Source of the DNA: Pseudobdellovibrionaceae bacterium
GTDB taxonomy: Bacteria; Bdellovibrionota; Bdellovibrionia; Bdellovibrionales; Bdellovibrionaceae
Assembly: GCA_947449255.1 (NCBI GenBank)
Contig: CANFQX010000016.1
Coordinates: 1-64,000 of the forward strand
Reading direction: 5' to 3'
Length of the DNA: 64,000 nt
In this document: positions 27,856-37,502 of the stretch, in pieces
Layout: each line of letters begins with the position of its first letter
Numbering within the stretch: position 1 is the first letter of the stretch
Notes under the pieces: model-generated
What the model saw: only the letters and a program-made list of their open reading frames with translations
Database searches by the model: none
Told to the model about the DNA's origin: nothing
Program-made: the position numbers and the translations under genes

Positions 27856-28569
27856 TTACTTCTTTGGTTTGCCATCAAATTTAGCATTTTTTGGACCTTG
27901 CTGTTGGTTTGGCACTTGTTGTGAAACCTGATTCGTTTGCTTTTGAGATGGTGGCTGATAGCCTCGAGGCTTCTGCCCCTGCCCCTGCTGTTGAGGTCGA
28001 TTTTCTGCATTGCCTGAACCAGCTTTTTTTGGTTGAGAGCGCTGCTGTTGATTTGGTCTAGACTGCTGATTTTGAGCTCTATTATTATTTGATCTGGTGT
28101 TTGAACCTTGTGCACCTTTTAGCGGACCCTTTACAACTTCGGGCTTTAAATCGATTTCTGCAGCACTTTCACTGATTATCTGCTCGTGCGCACTCAAGAG
28201 CATCATATCATTCACAGCTCTAGATTCGACATTTTTTGTGCTTCTAAATCCTCTGATTTTCTTAACCTGATTGTCTTGTCTATCAATTTGCTCAGCGAGA
28301 TCTACAGTGACATCACCAAAACAATGCACCTGACAACTGAGTCGTCGTCCATCGATAAAATAATTTGTTCCAAGCAATCCCAACTCAGTCTTATTGGGAG
28401 GGATCACATTCTGATCACCTTGAGTAATTTTAATCCGGCACTCCGCGCAGGATGGAACCCCTTTGCAAATGGAACGAATTTCAAGATGATTTTCAGTTGC
28501 TATCTGCAATAAGCTTTTTTCAGAATTTCCTTCAACTTCGATGTTTTGAGGAAGAAATTTAATTTTCAT
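27856..28569 (-). CDS. 2Fe-2S ferredoxin with long Gln/Asn-rich tail
   Basis: Residues 1-90 form a plant/adrenodoxin-type 2Fe-2S domain. The cluster cysteines are C35, C41 and C44 in CKGVPSCAEC and a fourth in LSCQVHC near residue 79. From about residue 140 to the end (237) the protein is low complexity, built almost only of Gln, Asn, Pro, Lys, Gly and Ser (for example RPNQQQRSQPKK). Such a disordered prion-like or RNA-binding-like tail on a ferredoxin is unusual. No signal peptide is seen. The protein probably carries electrons, with the tail controlling partners or assembly. The partner is unknown. Confidence 0.85.
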   Translation of the reverse strand: MKIKFLPQNIEVEGNSEKSLLQIATENHLEIRSICKGVPSCAECRIKITQGDQNVIPPNKTELGLLGTNYFIDGRRLSCQVHCFGDVTVDLAEQIDRQDNQVKKIRGFRSTKNVESRAVNDMMLLSAHEQIISESAAEIDLKPEVVKGPLKGAQGSNTRSNNNRAQNQQSRPNQQQRSQPKKAGSGNAENRPQQQGQGQKPRGYQPPSQKQTNQVSQQVPNQQQGPKNAKFDGKPKK

Positions 28570-28646
28570 TTTAAAGTTACCTTTTTTTAATTCGTCAGGA
28601 AACTGAGCTGAAAAAAACTTTCCTTTTTTCAGCTATGAAGCTTCAC

Positions 28647-29885
28647 TTATGGGCTGACTATTATTTTGACGAATTTCGTCTTACTTCCCTTTAAAACTTT
28701 TCCATCCAAACTGGATTCAGAAAGTTTTAACTTTGAATCTGCCACCTTAACACCATCAATTTGTACAGCTCCACCCTGAATGATTCGAGAGGCCTCGCTA
28801 TTCGTTCCTGCAAAGCCAACCTTCACTAACAAGTGCACTATGCTTATTCCATCGGACGGAATGTCTGACTTTGCCAAATGGTAGTTTGGAACTTCATTGG
28901 GTAGGCCTTTATTTACAAAAATCCGATTAAATTCATCTTCTGCAGATTGTGCGGCCTCAGCAGAATGGAAGCGTGTTATCAAAAATTTGGCTAAATTTAC
29001 TTTCACTTCACGGGGATGTTTAATTTTTTCTGCGACATCTTGCTTTAATTGTTCAAGCTCCCCCGACTTAATATCAGTCAGCAGTGCATACCATCTATAC
29101 ATAAGGTCATCAGATATTTTCATCGTCTTTCCAAACATATCTTTCGGAGTGTCGACAACCGATATATAATTATCCAAAGACTTGGACATTTTATGAACGC
29201 CATCAAGACCTTCAAGAATCGGCATTGTCAAAATGCACTGAGGTTCGTGACCATAAGCCGACTGCAGATGACGTCCAACCAGAAGGTTAAACTTTTGATC
29301 TGTTCCACCAAGTTCAACGTCGGCCTTCAGTGCTACGGAATCATACCCCTGAGTTAAGGGATACAAAAACTCGTGAATGGCTATGGGGATTCCAGATTTA
29401 TATCTTTTGGTAAAATCATCGCGCTCTAACATTTGGGCCACAGTGTATTTAGCTGACAACTTAATCATCTCAACGGATGTCATAGGATTCATCCAAGCCG
29501 AGTTATAAACAATCTCAGTCTTTTTGGGATCTAATATCTTAAAAATTTGCCGTGCATAAGTGCGGCCATTTTCTTCAATCTCTTCCCGAGTCAACATTGG
29601 ACGAGTTGTGTTTTTTCCAGAAGGGTCACCAATCAAGGCAGTGAAATCGCCAATTAAAAAATAAACTTTGTGTCCCAGATCCTGAAAAGTCTTGAGCTTA
29701 TTGATGACTACGGTATGACCAATATGAATATCTGGTCGAGTTGGATCTGCACCCAATTTGATATTCAAAGGAGTCTTTGTATCAAAGGAGCGCTTTAGTT
29801 TCTTCAACATGTCTTCATCATTGATAAATTCAGCCACGCCAAATTTAATTCGCTCTAACTGTTCTTTTGGATCAAGAAAACTCAT
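28647..29885 (-). CDS. tyrS: Tyrosyl-tRNA synthetase
   Basis: This enzyme charges tRNA-Tyr. The HIGH motif is in [10 protein letters not shown] (about residue 54) and the KMSKS loop is intact in HKMSKSLDN. The C-terminal S4 RNA-binding domain is at residues 340-412 ([14 protein letters not shown]). The length of 412 residues is typical of the TyrZ-like bacterial group. It is downstream of the RNase Y gene on the same strand, 84 bases apart. No T-box leader is seen. Confidence 0.95.
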   Translation of the reverse strand: MSFLDPKEQLERIKFGVAEFINDEDMLKKLKRSFDTKTPLNIKLGADPTRPDIHIGHTVVINKLKTFQDLGHKVYFLIGDFTALIGDPSGKNTTRPMLTREEIEENGRTYARQIFKILDPKKTEIVYNSAWMNPMTSVEMIKLSAKYTVAQMLERDDFTKRYKSGIPIAIHEFLYPLTQGYDSVALKADVELGGTDQKFNLLVGRHLQSAYGHEPQCILTMPILEGLDGVHKMSKSLDNYISVVDTPKDMFGKTMKISDDLMYRWYALLTDIKSGELEQLKQDVAEKIKHPREVKVNLAKFLITRFHSAEAAQSAEDEFNRIFVNKGLPNEVPNYHLAKSDIPSDGISIVHLLVKVGFAGTNSEASRIIQGGAVQIDGVKVADSKLKLSESSLDGKVLKGSKTKFVKIIVSP

Positions 29886-29969
29886 AAATCCCGTCTCATT
29901 TATTTATTCATTTATAGTCGTTGAGCATCGTATATTTTTTGCACTTCAACTGCACTATTTCTTAGCAAA

Positions 29970-31535
29970 CTATCTAGCATGTTCCACTGAACGAGTTTCT
30001 CTAACAACTGTCACCTTCACATTGCCAGCTTGCGGAACTTCTCTTTCAATTTTTCGTGCAACATCTCGCGATAACATGACGGCTTGATCGTCGGTCACCT
30101 TGCTAGACTCAACCAGAACTCGAATGTCTCTGCCAGCCTGTAAAGCCAAGGTCTTAAGAACTCCATCAAAACTATTTCCTATGCTTTCTAGATCTTCCAA
30201 TCTATGTACAAAAGAATCAATTTGCGGACGTCTTGCGCCTGGTCGTGAGGTCGAAAGAATAAATGCGGCATGAACAATCCAAGCCAACAAAGAGTGTGGT
30301 TTTTCATCTTCATCATGTGCACGAATGGCATGACAAATGTCTTCAGATTCTCCATATTTTTTAGCAGTCTCTGCGCCAACGAAGGAATAACTTCCCTCTG
30401 CGGTGTGATCAATGGCTTTACCAATATTATGAAGCAAACCACCACGGCGAGCCAACTTAACACTTAAGCCCAACTCTCCCGCCAAAAGGCCTGCAATCTG
30501 AGCCACTTCCAAAGATTGATTCAAAGCATTTTGTCCTTGGAAAGATCGATACTTCAATCCTCCAATGATTTTAACCAGCTCTGGATGAATATTGGCCACA
30601 CCAAGCTCCATCACATGTCGCTCGCCCTCTTCTTTGATGGCCTTCATCAACTCTGCTCGCTGCTTTTCAACAACTTCCTCAATTCGAGCTGGATGAACTC
30701 GTCCATCCTCCATCAGTTTTTCAATTGTCCTGCGAGCCAATTCACGGCGAACCGGATCAAATCCAGAAATAACCACAGCTTCTGGCGTATCATCCACAAT
30801 CAAGTCAACACCGCAATGAGCTTCAAGAGTCCGGATATTTCGACCTTCACGGCCGATAATTTTACCTTTCATTTCATCATTTGAAAGGGCCAAGACACTC
30901 ACTGTTCTTTCTGAAGTGTATTCAGATGCAAATCGTGAAAGAGCCGTGGCCAGGATTCGCTTAGCCCGCTTTTCAGATTCTTTTTGAGCTTCGTCTTCGA
31001 TTTGAGTGATTCGTTTAGAAGCCTCTTGCTTAGCTTCATCTTCGATGGCGCTCAAGAGCTGACGTTTAGCTTCATCTTGAGTCATCCCCGCAACGGATTC
31101 TAATTTAAGCTTAAGTTCACCAATATGAGACTCGCCTTTTTTCTCAAGCTCTTTAATTCGATGTTCTGAAATAGCAATTTTCTCTTCGCGATCCTTTAAT
31201 ACATTCAGATGTCGATCATTTTCATCCATCTTGGCCTTAAATTGATCATCGACCTCTTTTAAGCGGCGCTCTAGTTGCAACTCTTTATTTTTTAAAGTTG
31301 ATTTCTGCTTATGAATATCAGCTTCAACATTTTTACGAGCACGAGATTCAAAATCCTTAGATTTTGTTTCCGCATCTTTTTTAAGACGTGCCGATTCAGA
31401 ATTTGCTTTATTGATAATTCGTTCAGCTTCAATTCGAGCTGACTTCTTTTTATTATTATCCTGAATTCTTTTAATTAAAAAAACTACTGTTGCGCCCAAC
31501 AATATCCCTATTATGGCGGCAATGACTAATTCCAT
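29970..31535 (-). CDS. rny: RNase Y homologue with degenerate HD active site
   Basis: RNase Y is a membrane-anchored endoribonuclease that starts mRNA decay. Here the single N-terminal membrane helix, the long coiled coil (about residues 30-195), the KH domain (GKIIGREGRNIRTLE) and the HD-domain fold are all recognisable, at 521 residues, the usual length. The metal-binding residues are mostly lost. The first HD histidine is Q340, the HD pair is H369-N370, the third histidine is Y383, the HH pair is H407-D408, and the last aspartate is F425. These replacements were read directly from codons. The protein may therefore be a non-catalytic scaffold. The ATG at 31535 follows GGAG; an earlier TTG at 31550 is less likely. 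Confidence 0.9.
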   Translation of the reverse strand: MELVIAAIIGILLGATVVFLIKRIQDNNKKKSARIEAERIINKANSESARLKKDAETKSKDFESRARKNVEADIHKQKSTLKNKELQLERRLKEVDDQFKAKMDENDRHLNVLKDREEKIAISEHRIKELEKKGESHIGELKLKLESVAGMTQDEAKRQLLSAIEDEAKQEASKRITQIEDEAQKESEKRAKRILATALSRFASEYTSERTVSVLALSNDEMKGKIIGREGRNIRTLEAHCGVDLIVDDTPEAVVISGFDPVRRELARRTIEKLMEDGRVHPARIEEVVEKQRAELMKAIKEEGERHVMELGVANIHPELVKIIGGLKYRSFQGQNALNQSLEVAQIAGLLAGELGLSVKLARRGGLLHNIGKAIDHTAEGSYSFVGAETAKKYGESEDICHAIRAHDEDEKPHSLLAWIVHAAFILSTSRPGARRPQIDSFVHRLEDLESIGNSFDGVLKTLALQAGRDIRVLVESSKVTDDQAVMLSRDVARKIEREVPQAGNVKVTVVRETRSVEHAR

Positions 31536-31638
31536 CTCAGTTATCTCCAAAACTCTGCCCTACTGGCTTTTTTATAAAATTAACTTTACTTCAATCTCAC
31601 TCATCTTAAGTTGTACAATTTAATTTGCACATTTTAAT

Positions 31639-32247
31639 TTACCCATTGCCAGACCGCTCAGCCCGACAATTTATAATTTCCGTATCCGTAATCAGAAAAT
31701 CCATGCGCACATCATGATCTTCCTCTGGAAGTTTCCGAGTTGGTATTTGAAAATCAAAACAAACACCAACCTTAATCCCCAGAAAAGACTGCAAGGCTCG
31801 GTCATAATACCCCTGACCTCTTCCGAGCCGACCACCCTGACGACTAAAAGCCACCCCTGGAATCAGCAACCCGTCAATTTTGCTGAGTGAAACCACCGTG
31901 GAATTTCTATCGGGCTCAAGAACACCGAAGGAGCCTTTAATAAAACCCTGTGCTTTACAAAACTCAAGGTTCCTGCCAGGATTTCCCAACGGCTCAAAAG
32001 GTGCAACACGAGGAAAAACCCAGTTCACATTCGATATCTGAAAGACTCGATCTGCACTAGCCTCTAAAGTCAGAGCACGGTAACTTCCCCAAACACCACT
32101 TTTCGAAGACATAAAGTCATCCAAGTGAGAGTTGAGCTTCATTTGGTTCGCCTCAAGTCCACGGGAAAATTTCTGAATATAAAGGGATTCAAAATAGGAA
32201 CGACATTCCTTTTTTGAATTCCAATCTTCAAAGTTCCTAGCAACCAT
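31639..32247 (-). CDS. 5-formyltetrahydrofolate cyclo-ligase
   Basis: The enzyme converts 5-formyl-THF to methenyl-THF with ATP, recycling a storage folate. The C-terminal signature LIPGVAFSRQGGRLGRGQGYYDR is nearly canonical and the final segment KLPEEDHDVRMDFLIT also fits. The first 60 residues are divergent. The start is uncertain: ATG codons at 32247 and 32259 are both possible, and I favour 32247 because GGGGG lies five bases upstream. zapA is immediately upstream, an arrangement also seen in E. coli (zapA-ssrS-ygfA), but there is no room here for 6S RNA between the two. Confidence 0.85.
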   Translation of the reverse strand: MVARNFEDWNSKKECRSYFESLYIQKFSRGLEANQMKLNSHLDDFMSSKSGVWGSYRALTLEASADRVFQISNVNWVFPRVAPFEPLGNPGRNLEFCKAQGFIKGSFGVLEPDRNSTVVSLSKIDGLLIPGVAFSRQGGRLGRGQGYYDRALQSFLGIKVGVCFDFQIPTRKLPEEDHDVRMDFLITDTEIINCRAERSGNG

Positions 32248-32285
32248 CGACACCCCCATATCCAAATTCAAGAATGCAGGTGTAC

Positions 32286-32585
32286 TTATTTAGGGATTTT
32301 TTTTGCGTTTTCGAGATCTTGATAAAGAGCTAATGTCTTCACTTCAAGTTTTTCCAGCTCGTGATTGGCTTTTTTCTTCAGCAGGATAAGTTCTTCAGCA
32401 ATATTCATTGCCGTCAAAACAGCAGCATTTTGAAAGGAACCATTTTTACTAGCAGCCATAGATTGATTCATTCGATTGTTAACAAATTCGATGAGCTCTT
32501 GCATCATCGCATCGTTATGAGAGGTTTTTATTTTATAAGGAACGCCAGCTATGAGGAAGGTGTAAGTCTTTTTCTCTTCTATCAC
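32286..32585 (-). CDS. zapA: Cell division protein ZapA
   Basis: ZapA binds FtsZ and bundles its filaments at the division ring. The 99-residue protein has the family layout: a short N-terminal beta/alpha region with LIAGVPYKIKT, then a long C-terminal coiled coil from about residue 60 (LTAMNIAEELILLKKKANHELEKLE). Length and pattern match ZapA. It is immediately upstream of the 5-formyl-THF cyclo-ligase gene on the same strand. The ATG is preceded by GGAG at a slightly long spacing. Confidence 0.85.
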   Translation of the reverse strand: MIEEKKTYTFLIAGVPYKIKTSHNDAMMQELIEFVNNRMNQSMAASKNGSFQNAAVLTAMNIAEELILLKKKANHELEKLEVKTLALYQDLENAKKIPK

Positions 32586-32869
32586 TGAGCGCTCCGAACA
32601 ATTCCAATCAAAATAAATTTTTCACCATTAAAATATCAAAACATTTAAAAAAATAAACATAGAGATATTTGCCGCACAACACCATCTCTTCAGGATTATA
32701 GCTTCATGATTTACAGCTCACTATAATATCCGCGTAGAAATAGGTTTTAATCTGCCTAACTTACCTACAGGCTATAAAAATACCCCAAGCCAAGTCCTTA
32801 AAAACACAAAAAAAATCCTAAAACAATACCTTTAAAAGTATATCGCTAAAGATCTGATATTCAATAGTT

Positions 32870-33481
32870 TTATTTTTTAGAACAGGTGCATATAATGCCA
32901 AGATCAGCACGTTTTTCGCATGAAATTGAGCGTTCCTTGATTTTATCAGCAAGGCTGATTTCCTGGACCTGCTTAAAATTTTTTTGATACCTAGAGATCA
33001 TTCCGCGCGGCTTTGTGTCAACATAGGAAGTTTCATCTGACCGGACTTTACCACTCATTAATAATTCATCTACAAAATTTAGATTTTGATTCATCCGCTG
33101 CGCCATAGTGAGTGGCTGTTCCTTCAACTCACCTTTTTCATTTATTTTTTGTAAACTTAATTCTGATTTTATTTTTCTTTTACCAACAAAAGTGTTTTGA
33201 ATATTCAAAATCATTGATTGACCGCTCATATCCTCAAATTTCACTCTACGCTGACGCATCTGCATATCTGTGCTTACAAACTTTTCATCAATAACTTCCT
33301 TGAGATGATCCAAATCGACCTTAAAAGAAAGCCCCTCGTCGGCAAGCTCCGGAAAACACAGAACCAATTTGTCATAGGAAATCGAAACAGGTCTGACAGG
33401 TTGAGCGTCGGCCACTCCAAACGAAAAGAAGCCATTGAGCAAAAAACTGATATTGAGCAAAACACGAAAAGTTCTAATCAA
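32870..33481 (-). CDS. Small periplasmic protein coupled to L,D-transpeptidase
   Basis: I do not recognise this 203-residue protein. It has a signal peptide (cleavage near VADA-Q). Most of the mature part is charged and polar, and the C-terminus holds three cysteines (SISCEK and IICTC). The start is TTG at 33481, lying inside the last codons of the L,D-transpeptidase gene, with AAGGTAGG just upstream. The 8-base overlap means translational coupling, so a role in cell-wall modification together with that enzyme is plausible. Confidence 0.7.
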   Translation of the reverse strand: MIRTFRVLLNISFLLNGFFSFGVADAQPVRPVSISYDKLVLCFPELADEGLSFKVDLDHLKEVIDEKFVSTDMQMRQRRVKFEDMSGQSMILNIQNTFVGKRKIKSELSLQKINEKGELKEQPLTMAQRMNQNLNFVDELLMSGKVRSDETSYVDTKPRGMISRYQKNFKQVQEISLADKIKERSISCEKRADLGIICTCSKK

Positions 33482-35924
33482 CAGGACCTACCTTTATGGA
33501 AATAGACGACGTTTTGCTACCTTCAGATTGAAACCTATACGCCCCAGGGAATACGGAAATAAAATCATGCTCACTCATTGGCGCAGAAACCAAATAGCGA
33601 GGATGTTTCAAAGGTATCACATCGCCTGGATAGGTCACCCAGAATTCCTGAAAAGTACCATCCGTGCCAAATTGAAACAATGGACTTAGGTCCTGAGCCT
33701 GGCGAGCCTCACTCCAAATTTTGCAACTTTCCAAAGCTTCGGGCGCAACGGGTGCCGCCGCATTCATAATTTTTATTTTTAAACAGGCCTCATAGCCAAA
33801 GCGTTGAACAAAGTCTCTTTCCCAGGAGCCTCCCTCATAAAGATCACCAAAATTATCTTTATCCAAGGCTTGAAAATGATGACCCATGATGTAAATCTCC
33901 CGCAGTATTTTGTCTTTTTCAACAGACTCATTAAAGTCTCGATAGACGCGAATTTTCTGACCATGGATTGAATCTGGAACCGCCACCTGCTGAAGCTTCA
34001 AAACAGTTGTCTGACCGCTAGCAATCTTAACAGTTTCTGGATTGATGGAGTTCTCAAAACCGACTATATAATCCCCAGCCGGCAAAGCTTGACTCATGTT
34101 CAATTGAAATATGACAGCAGGATCACAATGGCCGCGACGAGCAAGATCACAACGCACAGCTTTCACATTGTGGAAAATTTGAAATTTACCGGCCACACCC
34201 TCGACTCTCAAATTTCCTGAGTTTGCATCAGCGACTAAAGTGTTTCCTTGAATTTCTGATTTCTTATGAACAAGCGCTTTGGCCAAGCGGTAGTCTTGTC
34301 CGTAAACATCCTCGACAAAACGGATGGCTCCACTTTTTGATTTCTCAGCCGTTAAATACATCGTGTAGACTGGCATCCCCTTTGTGAGATTAACTTTTTT
34401 CTCTTGCGCTGGGGGTTGCTCTCCTTTTTTCGTGGGAACAAAGGCCGTAATTGCCGACAAACTCCATTCCGGTTGATCTTGAAGTAAATAGGACGCCAAT
34501 TCCAATGGCTTTTCTAGTCGTATACAGCCATGACTCAAATGCCTCTCACTTTCTTCAAACAGAGTTCGTTGATTGGTGTCGTGCAGATAGATGGCCCAAG
34601 GATTATGGAGCGGAAATTTAACCACTCCCAGAGCATTATCAAGTCCTGAATCTTGGCGAATGTAATAGGGAAATTTCTGAGCTGTCATTTCTTTAAAATT
34701 TAATTGGCTTGGATCAACCTTTGCGTTCGTCTCTTGATCATAAATATTCATATCATTCTTTTTTAAATAATCAGGAATTGATTGCAATTTTGGCAGCATC
34801 TCCTTGACGGCCAAACGAGAAGGGACGGTCCACGTCGGATTTAAATTCACAAAGCTGATCTGATCCCTCATTACCGGCGTACGATGGAATGGGTCCCCAT
34901 TGATGGTTTTAAAATTAAAAACTTCAGCCCCTGAATCTTGAAGTGTGAATTCTGTCGTCGCTAAATTGACAAAAATATGGCGTGCTTCAAGATCCTTCGG
35001 CATCCATCGCAATTTCTCCATATTCAATTTAACTTGCAAGATCCTTTGATCAAGAGGGTGATTCAAACTTTTAAGCACTTCAGATTTTTTTCCAATCACA
35101 CCATCTGCGGTCAAGCCATTCATACTTTGATAGTTTATTAAGGCCCTTTCAAAGTCGGCATCAAATTTTGTTCCACTGGCATTAGAGACCTTGTAACCAA
35201 GTTGATTCAACCGATCTTTGATTTGCTTTAAAACTGGATGAGTTGATCCTAATTTAAGGCTGATCCCTGGCGAAGGAATAATCTCCCACCCGCCTGAATT
35301 CTTGATAGCCGCTAACTGATCTAAAATATCGACTAAATCAATATATCGAGGATGCTTGGGCGCCATTTGATCTAGCCCTTGATTGAGACCCGTGCTGCCT
35401 TCACTCAATGCCCGTTGCAGCCCCTGGTAGTCATCGAAGATTTTTTTCTTAAACTTAATATCTGTGTCCACTTGCACGGGATCAAAGCGCCCAACACTCA
35501 GGTGAGAGGCATATCTTATCAAGGCTTCACTTGCTGCTAATTCAAAAGTGATCCAATTATTTTGATTGCTGATCGCTGCTTGGTATAATTTTTCAACATT
35601 TTGATCCCAATACTCCTCAGCATTAAGGCCTTGATGATCAGCTCCCAATAAAGCCTTTTTCAAACTCAATGACATCTCATTAGGAACGCCTGCTCCGTCG
35701 ACCCAAAGGGCCTGGTATCCTCGCAGCGAATAGAGTTTATTTAATTTTTCAGTGTGCAGTAAAAAATTTCCCCAAGAGGGCTTAATCAGAGGCACAGCAA
35801 CCTGCCGATTGACGAATTTTTCAATTGTTGCAGAATCACCAAAAGCCAACGAAAATTGTGGCATCAGCATCGTCATTCCAACAAACAAAGCCATATTTTT
35901 TTTCATCAAATTCTGAAATCGCAT
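33474..35924 (-). CDS. L,D-transpeptidase (YcbB-like) with C-terminal extension
   Basis: The enzyme makes 3-3 peptidoglycan cross-links or attaches proteins to the wall in the periplasm. After a signal peptide (ending near SLAFG) come a YcbB-type scaffold region, a peptidoglycan-binding domain (NYQSMNGLTADGVIGKKSE) at about residues 225-300, and the YkuD catalytic domain with the motif HLSHGCIRLE (catalytic cysteine near residue 465). The last 320 residues, after the catalytic domain, are not part of E. coli YcbB and contain no motif I know. Total is 816 residues. The ATG has GAGG five bases upstream. In Bdellovibrio L,D-transpeptidases remodel prey wall, but that role here is inference. Confidence 0.88.
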   Translation of the reverse strand: MRFQNLMKKNMALFVGMTMLMPQFSLAFGDSATIEKFVNRQVAVPLIKPSWGNFLLHTEKLNKLYSLRGYQALWVDGAGVPNEMSLSLKKALLGADHQGLNAEEYWDQNVEKLYQAAISNQNNWITFELAASEALIRYASHLSVGRFDPVQVDTDIKFKKKIFDDYQGLQRALSEGSTGLNQGLDQMAPKHPRYIDLVDILDQLAAIKNSGGWEIIPSPGISLKLGSTHPVLKQIKDRLNQLGYKVSNASGTKFDADFERALINYQSMNGLTADGVIGKKSEVLKSLNHPLDQRILQVKLNMEKLRWMPKDLEARHIFVNLATTEFTLQDSGAEVFNFKTINGDPFHRTPVMRDQISFVNLNPTWTVPSRLAVKEMLPKLQSIPDYLKKNDMNIYDQETNAKVDPSQLNFKEMTAQKFPYYIRQDSGLDNALGVVKFPLHNPWAIYLHDTNQRTLFEESERHLSHGCIRLEKPLELASYLLQDQPEWSLSAITAFVPTKKGEQPPAQEKKVNLTKGMPVYTMYLTAEKSKSGAIRFVEDVYGQDYRLAKALVHKKSEIQGNTLVADANSGNLRVEGVAGKFQIFHNVKAVRCDLARRGHCDPAVIFQLNMSQALPAGDYIVGFENSINPETVKIASGQTTVLKLQQVAVPDSIHGQKIRVYRDFNESVEKDKILREIYIMGHHFQALDKDNFGDLYEGGSWERDFVQRFGYEACLKIKIMNAAAPVAPEALESCKIWSEARQAQDLSPLFQFGTDGTFQEFWVTYPGDVIPLKHPRYLVSAPMSEHDFISVFPGAYRFQSEGSKTSSISIKVGPVD

Positions 35925-36300
35925 ATAAACCTCACCACAGCACTGATCATCAAAAAAAGTGCCAGGATTTTACTTTCCAAAGGCAAGTAAAACTGCCCCT
36001 CATTCAGCAACTAAATATCGCCTAAACACCTAAATTCAATAGCCTTTTCAATTCAAAATTCGCTTCATACAGCAAATTTGAAGCCCCCTAACTTCTGGCT
36101 AAACCTGTCTAGCATTTAGTCGGCGCGCATTTAACGTCCATTTTTGTAAAGCTATTTTAATTTAATAAGTGAGACTTTATTCGCTTTAAATTTGTTTTAT
36201 AAACGTCTGAAAAATTGAGCCTTGTTTTGAATTCCTCGACCAGCCTGCCCCTTAAAAGAAAATGCTTCACTGTTTTACGAAGGTTAACGATGATTGAACT
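35925..36300. other. Gene-free region between transpeptidase and thr remnant
   Basis: No gene is seen. A perfect 8-bp inverted repeat (TTTTACTT at 35968-35975, AAGTAAAA at 35985-35992) lies 44-68 bases upstream of the transpeptidase start and could be an operator. Near the right end, GAAGG precedes a five-codon frame (ATGATTGAACTATGA) whose stop overlaps the thrA remnant start, probably a relic of the original translation start region. Confidence 0.45.
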
Positions 36301-37496
36301 ATGAATCAAAACTGGAAAGTGCATAAATTTGGCGGTACAAGTGTTCTGAATGCTGAACGTTATCAGCATGTTTTTAAGATCATTCATTTGCATATGAGCA
36401 AGGGACCAAAGGGAATCGTCGTGTCCGCCATAAAAGGCGTCACCGATGATTTGATCATCGGTCATTGATCTAGCGAAAAGCCAAAATGATTTTGATTCAC
36501 TCCTTGTCAAAATTCGCGAACGTCATGAAATAGCCGTAAAAAAACTTCTCCCCAATGAAAAACAGCATACAATAACAGAAATCTTGGCCCATGATTTTAA
36601 AAAGATTTCTGAAATTTTAAGAGGAGTTTACTTAGTCAAAAGTGCCGCTGAAAATATTATCGACTTGATTTCAGGGATGGGTGAAGTTTGGTCCGCACAA
36701 ATACTCAATGCCTATTTACAAGACCAAGCAGCAACTCGTCTTGGTTGCAACCTCTGGAGACACCGGCAGCGCTGTCGCTGCCGCCTTCAATCAATGCACA
36801 GAAATACCCGTTGCCATCTTATATCCTAAAAATATGATTTCACCACGACAGGAAAAGCAACTCACTTGTTGGGAGCCCATGGGCAAAGCCTTTGCCGTTG
36901 ATGGAAACTTTGATGACTGTCAAAAAATTGTAAAACAGGCTTTCATGGATACAGCCTTAAAAGCCAAATATGAATTCATCAGCGCCAACAGTATAAATTT
37001 AGCCAGACTGCTTCCGCAAATGTGCTACTTTGCCTTCCAAAGTCTAAGATCTGACCAAGCCTGTGGCTTTATCGTTCCCTCCGGAAATCTTGGCAATGCC
37101 GTTGCCGCACTCTGTGCGAAGCGATTGGGCTTTCCCATCACCAAGGTCGTTTGCGCCCGAAATGCAAATCGCTCCTTGGTGAATTATTTTTCTAGCCATA
37201 AATGGGATCCACAACCCACTCTCTCCACACTGGCTAATGCCATGGATGTTGAAAATCCGTCTAATTTTGAACGACTCCGCGGCCTTTACAATGAAGCTGA
37301 ACTGTGGGCATCGGCTGCGGCATTTTCAGTCTCTGATACAGAAATCCAGCAGACCATCACAAAAGTTAAAAGCAGCATTGGCGAGAGTGTTCAGATTCCA
37401 AAAAACTTGGCTGAAATTCTCACCCAATCGACTATCACACGAAGCCTTTCCGCTCATTTGAAGGCGCTTGAGGCAGCCTTAGATATTGAGTTTTAA
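36301..37496 (+). pseudogene. Decayed thrA-thrC remnant joined by an internal deletion
   Basis: The first part is the N-terminus of an aspartokinase, with VHKFGGTSVLNAERY and VVSAIKGVTDDL. A stop at about 36466 interrupts it, and the aspartokinase sequence resumes one base out of frame (IRERHEIAVKKLL, DLISGMGEVWSAQILNAYL). At about 36730-36740 this changes, in a third frame, to the middle of threonine synthase (VATSGDTGSAVAAAFNQ, ISANSINLARLLPQ, VPSGNLGNAVAA, NAMDVENPSNFERL), which runs intact to the stop. The rest of aspartokinase, any homoserine dehydrogenase and kinase genes, and the threonine synthase N-terminus are missing. This is one deletion plus a frameshift in a former thr operon. 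Threonine synthesis from this locus is impossible. Confidence 0.88.
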
Positions 37497-37502
37497 AAGA
37501 AT

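Noticed and set aside
27807-28115. 102-codon minus-strand frame overlapping the ferredoxin tail
   Set aside because: It is an out-of-frame reading of the repetitive tail codons and has no motif or start signal.
32586-32869. Possible 6S RNA near zapA
   Set aside because: 6S RNA normally lies between zapA and the cyclo-ligase gene; here those two are almost adjacent, and the sequence upstream of zapA does not show the long rod-like fold.
36157-36510. 117-codon minus-strand frame across the thr remnant
   Set aside because: It runs antisense over clear aspartokinase sequence and has no motif or start signal.
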